64,000 nucleotides of DNA from Plantibacter sp. VKM Ac-2880. GTDB taxonomy: Bacteria; Actinomycetota; Actinomycetes; Actinomycetales; Microbacteriaceae. Below, in pieces: positions 1 to 7,029 of this stretch. A program made the translations under genes and the position numbers. How positions within the stretch are numbered: position 1 is the stretch's first letter; each line of letters starts with the position of its first letter. Location of the stretch: NCBI RefSeq assembly GCF_015351235.1, contig NZ_JADKSJ010000001.1, positions 186,001 to 250,000 on the forward strand. The letters run 5' to 3'. The notes under the pieces are model-generated. The model saw only the letters and a list, made by a program, of their open reading frames with translations, was not told the DNA's origin and did not search any database.

Positions 1-525
1 GTTGCCGTCCCAGAGGATCTCGACGTGCTTCCGCGACGTGCCCGTGTCGGGGATGGTGATGTCGGCCTCGGTGCCACGGCCGATGACGGTGCGGGCCTGG
101 GTGATCGGGTAGCGCTTGCCGCCGATGTCGAGCACGGGCGCCCAGGTGACGGAGCCCTTGAGGTTGACGCTGTCGATCTGGACGAGGCCGTCGGGCAGGG
201 AGCGGTCGCCGGACAGTCGGATGGTCACCGCGCCGGGGAAGGAGTAGCCCTGGCTCTTGGCGTGCTTCTGGACGAGCGAATCGAGCTCGTCGATGAGCGA
301 GGGCCCGATGGCGTCCATGCGCTCGAAGTCGGTGGGCGACATGCGGACGGTGAACTTGTTGGGCACGAGGATGCGGTCGCGGGAGACGACGGCGGCCTTG
401 GTGTCGAGTTCGCGTCGGAGGGCGCTCGTGATCTCGACCGGCTGGAGTCCGGACTTGAAGGTCTTCGCGAAGGCGCCGTTGACGGCGCGTTCGAGTCCCT
501 TCTCGAAGTTGTCCAGAATGCCCAC
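1..525 (-). CDS. fhaA: FhaA-like FHA-domain protein (DUF3662), 3' end outside window
   Basis: The first 175 residues are visible, reading down from a GTG at 525 (VGILDNFEKGLERAVNGAF...). Residues 1 to about 115 match the DUF3662 domain that opens actinobacterial FhaA. A forkhead-associated (phosphothreonine-binding) domain starts around residue 135, with the typical ITQARTVIGRGTEADI and SRKHVEI motifs; it runs off the window edge. In mycobacteria FhaA binds phosphorylated partners of the PknB kinase and the lipid-II flippase MurJ and modulates cell-wall synthesis at the membrane. The usual neighbours (fhaB, pstP, rodA, pbpA, pknA/B) would lie to the left of base 1. Position next to tRNA-Leu is common in actinomycetes. 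The GTG start is chosen because DUF3662 proteins begin with this sequence. Confidence 0.88.
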   Translation of the reverse strand, partial: MGILDNFEKGLERAVNGAFAKTFKSGLQPVEITSALRRELDTKAAVVSRDRILVPNKFTVRMSPTDFERMDAIGPSLIDELDSLVQKHAKSQGYSFPGAVTIRLSGDRSLPDGLVQIDSVNLKGSVTWAPVLDIGGKRYPITQARTVIGRGTEADITIPDTGTSRKHVEILWDGN

Positions 526-763
526 GGTCTCTCGATTCGTGTCGGTGTCCTGGCAATGTTAGACGGTTTGGCTGTACAGGAGGCCAATCGACGCCGGTGC
601 CGACGCCAGGTGTTCACCCGCTCGGCAGGCCGGGATCGGGCCCTGTGGAGGAGCCTCGTGGCCGTTTCGTCCCGCTCTGGCGCGGATCTCCGGTGTTCTC
701 CGCCGTGGGTTCCGCGTGCTATCCTCGATAAGTTGCCGCGAGAGCGGTGACGTCTGGTGTCTC

Positions 764-850
764 GCGCGAGTGGCGGAATTGGCAGACGCGCTGGCTTCAG
801 GTGCCAGTGCTCGAAAGGGCGTGCGGGTTCAAGTCCCGCCTCGCGCACCA
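764..850 (+). tRNA. tRNA-Leu (anticodon CAG)
   Basis: The acceptor stem GCGCGAG (764-770) pairs with CTCGCGC (840-846), followed by discriminator A and an encoded CCA (848-850). The anticodon stem CTGGC/GCCAG encloses loop TTCAGGT, giving anticodon CAG. A long variable arm (class II, as for Leu) and the T-arm GCGGGTTCAAGTCCCGC are present. The 3' ends of tRNA genes are frequent integration sites; this one is followed by foreign-looking DNA. Confidence 0.97.
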
Positions 851-896
851 GGGCGGTTCACGTAAAAACGCGAATCAGTTCATGAAATTCGAGTTC

Positions 897-930
897 GGCG
901 GTTGCCTCGGTGAAAATCGAGGCAACCGCC
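897..930. terminator. Strong hairpin after tRNA-Leu
   Basis: A perfect 13-bp stem, GGCGGTTGCCTCG (897-909) and CGAGGCAACCGCC (918-930), with an 8-base loop GTGAAAAT. It is followed by GCTTCATTTT, a T-rich end on the + strand. It lies 47 bases after the tRNA, so it probably ends the tRNA transcript and may also stop transcripts coming from the right. Confidence 0.75.
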
Positions 931-946
931 GCTTCATTTTCGGGCC

Positions 947-1307
947 TCAGCGTGGTTCGTGACTGAGTTCTGCTGCAGGACGCGTCCGCACAGTCGGCGA
1001 CGGCTCGAACAACAGTTCCGTGATTGATACCGGGACCCGCAACTCCCGAGTGATCGCCTCGAAGGTGGGGGTGGTTTCCTTCTTCATGTGGTGGAGCTCG
1101 CGCCAGCGCTCGGTGATGACGTTGGTGACTGAGCGGACGACCTTCTCCTTCTTGAACTTCTCCGAGAGCTCGTCGGCTGCTTTCGTGAGATGCTCACCGA
1201 ACGCATCGGACCATTGCGCGGCACGCCACAGCCGACCGCAAGCGGATGGACTCCGGGTCGGGGCCAAAGCTCTGAAAGTTCTGGAGCGTGAGTCTTTCCA
1301 GGAACAT
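947..1307 (-). pseudogene. Remnant of OLD-family ATP-dependent nuclease (large internal deletion)
   Basis: Reading down from ATG 1307 gives MFLERLTLQNFQSFGPDPES, the start expected of an OLD-family (overcoming lysogenization defect) AAA ATPase/TOPRIM nuclease, just before its Walker A region. The frame then changes and, from about 1235 to 947, encodes a helical C-terminal end (...FGEHLTKAADELSEKF to ...AAELSHEP). About 75 residues remain from the second part, against several hundred in an intact family member, so ATPase core and TOPRIM domain are gone. The two parts lie in different frames. The N-terminal match is clear to me; assigning the second part to the same gene is inference from position and from its look as a protein end. 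Confidence 0.6.
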
Positions 1308-1338
1308 CGTGCCTCTTTCTGCGGCGCTGTCGGGGAGA

Positions 1339-1995
1339 TCAGGGGGTACGTGATGCCTGCAGGTACGTGAGCACTGCTTTCACACGCCGGTTCTCATCTA
1401 CGGGGCTCAGGCCGAGCTTCTGGAAGATGCGTCCGACGTGCTTACCGACCGCGGGGTCGCTGAGCACGAGCTTCTCGGCGATGGCGGCGTTTGATTGGCC
1501 GTCCGCCATGAGAATGAGGACTTCGGTCTCCCGTGGCGTGAGCGTATCCAACGGGCCGGGGTGTGCGCTGCTGAGGAGGTGCTGGACCACATGAGGGTCG
1601 ATAGTCGTCCCCCCGCTGGCGATGTTCTGCAGTGCGCCGGCGAAGTCACGCACCCGGTTAATGCGGTCCTTGAGCAGATACCCGACGGCACCTTCGGGCA
1701 GTGTGAGGAGACGGCGGGCGTTCATGTCCGCGAGGTACTGCGAAAGGACGAGGATCGGCTGGTGCGGGTGCTGCTCCCGGATGCGAAGGGCGGCCTGCAG
1801 GCCGTCGTCCTTGTTCGCGGGTGGCATGCGGACGTCGGTGATGATGATGTCGGGAGCACTGTCCAGTCGCGCGTACGCTTCCTCCAGCTGGGGTGCCGTC
1901 TCGGCGGCGCCCACCACCGTGTGGCCCAGCCGCTCGAGCAGAGCGATGAGTGCTTCACGCAGTAGCGCTGAGTCCTCAGCGATCAGTATTCGCAT
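1339..1995 (-). CDS. NarL/LuxR-type response regulator of the lanthipeptide island
   Basis: A 218-residue two-component response regulator. The receiver domain (1-120) has acidic residues at the end of strand 1 (AED), the phospho-acceptor Asp54 in IITDVRMP and a conserved Lys in YLLKDR. The C-terminal LuxR helix-turn-helix (about 147-205) reads LTPRETEVLILMADGQSNAA then an AEKL..SDPAVGKHV recognition region. It overlaps the 3' end of the histidine kinase by 20 bases, so the two are co-translated partners. The pair points away from the lanthipeptide genes and very probably controls them. Codon use resembles the lan genes, not the sugar operons further right. Confidence 0.92.
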   Translation of the reverse strand: MRILIAEDSALLREALIALLERLGHTVVGAAETAPQLEEAYARLDSAPDIIITDVRMPPANKDDGLQAALRIREQHPHQPILVLSQYLADMNARRLLTLPEGAVGYLLKDRINRVRDFAGALQNIASGGTTIDPHVVQHLLSSAHPGPLDTLTPRETEVLILMADGQSNAAIAEKLVLSDPAVGKHVGRIFQKLGLSPVDENRRVKAVLTYLQASRTP

Positions 1996-3262
1996 GCAAG
2001 GCGTTCCCTTCTTCGGGTAGGGGGAGGTCCATTCGCAGGACGGTGGGTCCGCCGGCGGGGCTTGTGACTTTCAGATGACCGTTGAGAGCCTCTGCACGTT
2101 CGGTGAGTCCTCGTAGTCCGGTTCCGTTCCGTTTGTCGGCACCGCCTGTTCCGTTGTCGGTCACGGTGACGATGAACGTCTTGCCATCGGTGCCGGTGGC
2201 GACCACGACGGAGGAGGCGGATGCGTGCTTGGCGATGTTCGTGAGGGCCTCTGCGACCAGATAGTAGACGGTGGTCTCGTGTGCGGCGGGGAGATGAACG
2301 CTGGGGTTCCCTTCGACGGTCACTCGAATGTCGCTGCGCTCAGCGAGCTCCTCGAGGGCCGCGCGGAGTCCGTAATCGGTGAGTACTGAAGGGTGGATCC
2401 CGCGGACCGTGTCACGGAGGGTCGTCATCGCATGCTCCGCCTGAACCTGGGCTTCGTCGACCGCTCGCAATAGCTGAGTGGTGTCAGTGCCTCTCGCGGC
2501 GAGCTCGTCCACTTCGAGGCCGATCATCCCCAGTCGTGCGCCGAGTGCGATGAGTTCTTGCTGTACGCCGTCGTGCAGGTCCCGTTCGATGCGACGGCGC
2601 TCCGCGTCTGACGACTCGGCGAGAGCACGGCGCGAGTTGATGAGACGCTGAATGTTCGCGTCGACGCCGCGTGCTTTCGGCCCGCACAGGAGTCGCAACA
2701 CACATGCTTGACCAGTTGCGAGACACGCGTTGATGTAGCCGAACAGGATCAGCACGACGAGGGTGATGAGCGCGACTGGCCACCAGTTTGTGGGGGTCAT
2801 AACCCCTTCGGCGTCTCCGAAAAACTGGGTCGGTGTGGGTCCGGTGATACCGGCGGCAGCGACCATGCCGAGCGCCAGAAGTGTGATGGCCTCGAAAAAC
2901 AGCACGATGAGTGCGAGGAGAGCGCAGACAAGGTCCCAGATGAGCGCCAGTGCCTCGCGCCACGTCGCACGTTCTGTGAGGCGGATGTTGATCCAGTGGT
3001 GACGCTCGCTGGCATCGACCGCGGCGTGGTCGCTCATCTGCACGGGGAACCCGAGGAGGCGTGTGCGTCGGCGCTCCATGGATCCGAGGACGAGACCCCA
3101 GAACGGCAACAGTAGGAATGTTAAGATCACAAGCGGGACGAGAGCTGCTCCAACGAGCACACTCAGCATCAGGTAGATGAGTGCCCGCCACGGCCAGCGG
3201 CTGAGAACGAAGCGCCACGGGGGCAACCTCATCGCCTTCCACACGTGACCCGCCGTCGTCAT
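1976..3262 (-). CDS. Sensor histidine kinase (HisKA_3), partner of the adjacent NarL regulator
   Basis: A 428-residue membrane kinase. Hydrophobic segments at about 29-60, 108-140 and 162-190 form an N-terminal membrane sensor part of the type often seen in actinobacterial kinases. The H-box RRRIERDLHDGVQQ carries phospho-acceptor His230. The ATPase domain follows: N box (VYYLVAEALTNIAKHA), G1 (TDNGTGG) and G2 (GTGLRGL). It starts at ATG 3262 and overlaps the regulator gene, so one operon. The usual role is phosphorylation of the NarL-type regulator. Divergence from the LanKC operon and a shared palindrome in between suggest that it senses the peptide or envelope state; the actual signal is not readable. 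Confidence 0.92.
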   Translation of the reverse strand: MTTAGHVWKAMRLPPWRFVLSRWPWRALIYLMLSVLVGAALVPLVILTFLLLPFWGLVLGSMERRRTRLLGFPVQMSDHAAVDASERHHWINIRLTERATWREALALIWDLVCALLALIVLFFEAITLLALGMVAAAGITGPTPTQFFGDAEGVMTPTNWWPVALITLVVLILFGYINACLATGQACVLRLLCGPKARGVDANIQRLINSRRALAESSDAERRRIERDLHDGVQQELIALGARLGMIGLEVDELAARGTDTTQLLRAVDEAQVQAEHAMTTLRDTVRGIHPSVLTDYGLRAALEELAERSDIRVTVEGNPSVHLPAAHETTVYYLVAEALTNIAKHASASSVVVATGTDGKTFIVTVTDNGTGGADKRNGTGLRGLTERAEALNGHLKVTSPAGGPTVLRMDLPLPEEGNALHANTDR

Positions 3263-3322
3263 GGGTCCAGCCTAGGGATCCCCCACGCCGGGCATCGCCA
3301 GCGGCACCGAAAGGTATAGCCA

Positions 3323-3344
3323 GCCCTACCTCGAAGAGTAGGGC
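3323..3344. promoter_or_regulatory. Palindrome in the divergent kinase/lan promoter region
   Basis: Inverted repeat GCCCTAC (3323-3329) and GTAGGGC (3338-3344) with an 8-base spacer. It sits 61 bases before the kinase start and about 100 bases before the first lan ORF. On the minus strand it lies where a -35 box would be relative to a TATACC (3314-3319), which would suit an activator. It is the best candidate site for the NarL-type regulator; no binding data. Confidence 0.45.
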
Positions 3345-3441
3345 AGGACTCATCGTGCGGGTGCCCAGGGCTGAGATTCGATGGACGTCAGGCGCCACCC
3401 ACCAGGAGGAGTCAGCCAGGAACGCAGCGGAAGGAGATGCC

Positions 3442-3537
3442 ATGACAGACAGCCGATGTCAGGCATCGTCAACGCTCGGGGCCTCAGCGACAGAGCCGGT
3501 GCGGGTCGCCCGGACCAGTCAGCCAGGTGAGGCCTGA
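3442..3537 (+). CDS. Small 31-residue leader ORF coupled to lanKC
   Basis: ATG at 3442 is preceded by an excellent ribosome-binding site (GGAAGGAG, about 6 bases spacing). It encodes 31 residues (begins MTDSRCQASSTLGAS, ends ARTSQPGEA). Its TGA overlaps the LanKC ATG (TGATG), so it should feed ribosomes into the synthetase. It is rich in Ser/Thr and has one Cys but lacks the LxLQ leader box of class III precursors. It could be a translational coupler or a second peptide; function unknown. Confidence 0.5.
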   Translation: MTDSRCQASSTLGASATEPVRVARTSQPGEA

Positions 3538-6161
3538 TGTACCGCAATCACTCCATGCTGCGGTTGCAGCACTGCACGCCCGGCGAGGCGTACTACGAAC
3601 AGTCGACCACCGCTGCATCGGTTCGCCACTTCTCACACCCCGCGCCCCCCACCTGGTCGCTCTCGAAGTTCGGCCCATGGGCGACGCTTCACCCGGACGA
3701 TGGTGGCGTTCTCCCGCGCCAGGGGTGGAAGGTACACGTCAGCACTCGCCCGGAGCAGGCGCGAGACGCGCTCCGCATCGTCGGCGACATCTGCGTCGAG
3801 CGTGGTGTCCCCTTCAAGTACCTCTCTGACGAGACCGAACTGCGCCGAACCAGCATGAAGTACGCCAACCGTGGGTCGGCAGGCAAGTTCATCACTGTCT
3901 TCCCCCGCACCGATGAAGAATTTTGCGAACTCCTGCCACTGTTCGATGAGGCTCTTCGCGGATTCGACGGCCCATACATTCTGTCGGATGTGAAGTTCGG
4001 CGAGAGTCCCGTCTACTTCCGTTACGGCGCCTTCTTCCTGGACCGCTTCGAGCATGCGGACGGTTCGGCGGGCTACGCCATTCAGAGCCCAGACGGAGAG
4101 AAAGTTCACGACAGTCGCGCCGCCGTCTTCACGCTGCCGAGCTTCGTTGATCCCCCGGCCCTGATCCGTGAACTTGTCGAGGAGCGACTCAGTCCGACGC
4201 CGGGGGTGTTGGAAGAACTTCTGCATCCGTACGTCGTGCGCTCCAGCTTGCATTTCAGCAATGCCGGCGGTGTGTACCTTGCTGACGCCGGATCAAGTCA
4301 GGTGGTCTTGAAGGAGGCGCGGCGATGGTCAGCGTACAGCTCGGACTCCGCCGACGCGACCTCGCGGCTGCGGAGTGAACACCGGGCTCTGAAGCAGCTC
4401 GCCAGCGTGGGCGCCGTCGTCAACGCCATCGAGTACCGGGTTGTCGGCGACCATGAGTTTCTCGTCGAGGAGTACATTCCCGGGCTCACGCTCCAATCCT
4501 GGGCAGCCAGCAACTATCCGTTCAGCACGGAGGAGACTGTCCTCGCCGACTACGCTGCACGAGCTCTGCCACTCGCCCGGCAGGTGATCACCGCGGTCGA
4601 TCAGATTCATGATGCAGGCTGGAGCATTCTCGACCTGCAGCCGAAGAACATCCTGGTCGACGGCGATCGTGTCCGACTCATCGACCTCGAAGCCGCCCGT
4701 GAGATGGATGCCTCGGCGGTCGGCAGTATCGGCACCCCGGGCTTCATACCCCACGCGCAGACTTCGAACCGTGACCGCGACAGGTACGCGCTCGCTGCCG
4801 TTGTCCTGCACTTGTTCTGGCCGTCGCTGGCCGGGGCGTTCGACCCGTCCGTGCTGACCTACCGGGCACAGAAGGTTGCGGAGCAATTCCCGGAAGACGT
4901 CGCGGACCTCGTCAACACCTTGGTCGACGCTGTGCCCCCGGACGCGATGGCAACGTCGCACCCGTACCGCCACGCCACAGGCCTTGCTCTCACTCCAGGG
5001 AGACAAGTCTTGGAGCAGGTGTGCAACGGCATCGAAGGAACCCGACGTGACGGACCCCGCCGATTCCCCGGGGACGCGACACAGTTCGCAGACGGAGCCG
5101 GCGCCTTACTGAACATCGAGACGGGAGCCGCAGGCGTGATCCTCATGCTCGCAAGAGCCGGCCGCGACGTCACGCAGGACCACAGATGGTTGAGCGCGCG
5201 CCTTCGAGAAGTGGAGGACATTCCGTTTCACGGTCTCCTCCGCGGAACCGTGGGCATCGCGGCCGCACTCGCCCAGCTCGGCGACACTGCAAGTGCCGAA
5301 GTGATCCTCGCGGCTGGAGAGGTAAGCGCCGACCCCGGACTTGACTTATCCGTGCGGAGTGGCTTGGCAGGCACGATCCTCGCTCTGTGCGATGCTGCCT
5401 TCGCGGACACAGACTCCGCTCGCGACATGCGCGACCGATACGCCTCGTTGCTCGCCGCCCGTGTCACAGGCGGAGGGGACCTCCGTAGCCCTCACTCGGA
5501 AACCGGTAACACCATCGGGTTGTTCGACGGGTGGTCGGGTGTCGGAATGGTCTGCCGCCAGCTCGCGGAAGTCACCGGGGACGCCTCCTGGGATCACCTG
5601 ATGCACCTCTGCTTCCAGCGCGAGCTGCAGCAGCTCACCGAAGCGGACAACGGGACCCTTCGAGTGGACTACTCGCGTGTCTCCTACGGCTACCTGTCGG
5701 AGGGTGCCGCGGGGATCGCGTTCGCTCTCGCACAGTGCGCGCCGACCCACTACCGGGACGAGATCGCACGACTCGCTCAGACGGTCGACGGCATCATCAG
5801 CATGAACGGCGGCCTGTTTCGGGGGACTGCTGGCATCGCCTGCGCGCTCCTGTCCGCTCCGCTCTCTTATGGGGGCAGCGAACGGGTCCGGTTGATGTCC
5901 TTCACCGCCGAGAACTTCCTCTTCCGTGGGAGCGACCCTGACGTGCTGGTGATGCTCGGAGACAACGGATACCACCTCTCCGCGGACTACTCCACGGGAG
6001 CTGCCGGCTACGTCGGCGCGCTCCTCGCCTTATTCGAAGAGAACCCGGACGACTGGTTCCCGGTGACTCTTCCCAGACCACTTGACGATGACATGGAAGG
6101 AGGTGAACACAATGAGCGCATTGCTTTCTTTGCAGGGCCTGTCGAACGAGTCCGGGCCTGA
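3537..6161 (+). CDS. Class III lanthipeptide synthetase (LanKC)
   Basis: An 874-residue, three-domain enzyme of the RamC/LabKC type. Residues 1 to about 210 form the N-terminal lyase-like domain. A Ser/Thr-kinase domain spans about 235-500: Lys259 in VVLKEA, catalytic ILDLQPKN (Asp366, Asn371) and the metal-binding LIDLE (Asp383). A C-terminal LanC-like cyclase occupies about 510-850, with repeated GxxG motifs (DGWSGVG, SEGAAGIA, RGTAGIA, STGAAGYVG). The zinc-binding Cys and Cys-His pair of class I, II and IV cyclases are absent, which fits class III. The known family activity phosphorylates precursor Ser/Thr, eliminates phosphate to give dehydro-residues and cyclises onto Cys. Its 3' end overlaps the precursor gene by 50 bases. 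Length is normal for the family. Confidence 0.93.
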   Translation: MYRNHSMLRLQHCTPGEAYYEQSTTAASVRHFSHPAPPTWSLSKFGPWATLHPDDGGVLPRQGWKVHVSTRPEQARDALRIVGDICVERGVPFKYLSDETELRRTSMKYANRGSAGKFITVFPRTDEEFCELLPLFDEALRGFDGPYILSDVKFGESPVYFRYGAFFLDRFEHADGSAGYAIQSPDGEKVHDSRAAVFTLPSFVDPPALIRELVEERLSPTPGVLEELLHPYVVRSSLHFSNAGGVYLADAGSSQVVLKEARRWSAYSSDSADATSRLRSEHRALKQLASVGAVVNAIEYRVVGDHEFLVEEYIPGLTLQSWAASNYPFSTEETVLADYAARALPLARQVITAVDQIHDAGWSILDLQPKNILVDGDRVRLIDLEAAREMDASAVGSIGTPGFIPHAQTSNRDRDRYALAAVVLHLFWPSLAGAFDPSVLTYRAQKVAEQFPEDVADLVNTLVDAVPPDAMATSHPYRHATGLALTPGRQVLEQVCNGIEGTRRDGPRRFPGDATQFADGAGALLNIETGAAGVILMLARAGRDVTQDHRWLSARLREVEDIPFHGLLRGTVGIAAALAQLGDTASAEVILAAGEVSADPGLDLSVRSGLAGTILALCDAAFADTDSARDMRDRYASLLAARVTGGGDLRSPHSETGNTIGLFDGWSGVGMVCRQLAEVTGDASWDHLMHLCFQRELQQLTEADNGTLRVDYSRVSYGYLSEGAAGIAFALAQCAPTHYRDEIARLAQTVDGIISMNGGLFRGTAGIACALLSAPLSYGGSERVRLMSFTAENFLFRGSDPDVLVMLGDNGYHLSADYSTGAAGYVGALLALFEENPDDWFPVTLPRPLDDDMEGGEHNERIAFFAGPVERVRA

Positions 6162-6243
6162 GGTCGGTGTCTTCGGATCCGGCATCAGCATGTGGTGTGA
6201 CGGCGACAACCGCGGTATCAGCATCTCCTGCGGACCGAACTGA
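6112..6243 (+). CDS. Class III lanthipeptide precursor peptide (LanA)
   Basis: A 43-residue ORF with a near-perfect ribosome-binding site (AGGAGGTG) and ATG at 6112, in a different frame over the last 50 bases of lanKC. The leader begins MSALLSLQGLSNES and carries the LxLQ box (LLSLQ, residues 4-8) that class III leaders use to bind LanKC. The core holds ring motif S23-G-I-S26-M-W-C29, which fits Ser-X2-Ser-X2-Cys for labionin or lanthionine, and a shorter C-terminal motif S37-I-S39-C40, followed by GPN. The spacer between the rings (DGDNRG) is charged. Compared with SapB or labyrinthopeptin, the second motif lacks the upstream Ser, so a labionin at ring one and a lanthionine at ring two is my inference. 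The order synthetase-then-precursor is unusual. Confidence 0.87.
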   Translation: MSALLSLQGLSNESGPEVGVFGSGISMWCDGDNRGISISCGPN

Positions 6244-6306
6244 TACACGGACGTGTGGGGCGCGCGGCAACGCGCGTCCCACCCTTCTTCTACGAAAGGG
6301 CAGCAC

Positions 6307-7029
6307 ATGCTCACAGCAACCGGACTCGGGCACACGTTCTCGAACGGGCGGGTGGAGACGCTCGCGCTTGACGGTGTCAGCTGCGCATTCGAGCCTGGTT
6401 CGTTCACCGCCATCATGGGCCCGTCTGGCTCCGGGAAGTCCACCCTCCTCTACTGCCTCGCCGGTCTCATCCGCGCGTCAGCGGGATCCGTCACCTTCGA
6501 CGCCACGGAAATGACCACCGCGAAGCAACGTCAGCTCGATCTTCTCCGACGTGACGAGTTCGGTTTCATTTTTCAGAGCTTCAATCTCATCGATGCTCTG
6601 ACAGCGTTGCAGAACGTCACACTGCCCTCCCTCTTTGGGGGAGCGGCGATACCGCGTGAGCAGGCCGCAAATGCCCTGGCCAACGTTGGGCTCTCTGAGA
6701 AGGTCAAGTCGTACCCGGCAGAGCTTTCCGGTGGGCAGCAGCAACGCGTGGCCATCGCACGCGCCCTCGCTCAGACCAGGCGCGTGATCTTCGCCGATGA
6801 ACCGACTGGAGCGCTGGACCGCAAGAGCGGTTTCCTGGTGATGGACCAGCTTCGTCGGTTCCGGGACGTCGGCACTGCTGTTGTCATGGTCACTCATGAT
6901 CCCCAGATCGCTGCATACGCCGACCGGGTCCTGTTCCTTGTCGACGGGCGACTCGTGGACACGATGGACGCCCCGACTGCGGAGGCCGTCAGCTCTCGCA
7001 TGACGGGGCTGGAAAGCGCCGCGCGATGA
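6307..7029 (+). CDS. ABC transporter ATPase (BceA/LolD type), lanthipeptide island
   Basis: A 240-residue ATPase from ATG 6307, with ribosome-binding site GAAAGG. Walker A is GPSGSGKST (38-46), the signature LSGGQQQRVAIARAL lies about 137-151 and Walker B is VIFADEPTGALD. Sequence style is that of the MacB/LolD/BceA group that powers FtsX-like permeases. It overlaps the permease start by 4 bases (ATGA). A longer in-frame start at 6253 exists, but it lacks a ribosome-binding site and would begin right after the precursor stop. Probable role: energising removal or sensing of the lanthipeptide at the membrane (immunity). Confidence 0.92.
   Translation: MLTATGLGHTFSNGRVETLALDGVSCAFEPGSFTAIMGPSGSGKSTLLYCLAGLIRASAGSVTFDATEMTTAKQRQLDLLRRDEFGFIFQSFNLIDALTALQNVTLPSLFGGAAIPREQAANALANVGLSEKVKSYPAELSGGQQQRVAIARALAQTRRVIFADEPTGALDRKSGFLVMDQLRRFRDVGTAVVMVTHDPQIAAYADRVLFLVDGRLVDTMDAPTAEAVSSRMTGLESAAR

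Noticed and set aside
764-850. tRNA-Leu 3' end as attachment site with a second copy at the island's right edge
   Set aside because: I looked for a repeat of the T-arm/acceptor sequence near 10700-11070 and did not find one; no integrase gene is in the island. Only the position is suggestive.
6061-6180. 22-residue in-frame tail starting at the ATG at 6093 (MEGGEHNERIAFF...) as a peptide gene
   Set aside because: It is just the C-terminal end of LanKC in the LanKC frame; the ribosome-binding site at 6097-6105 serves the ATG at 6112 in another frame.
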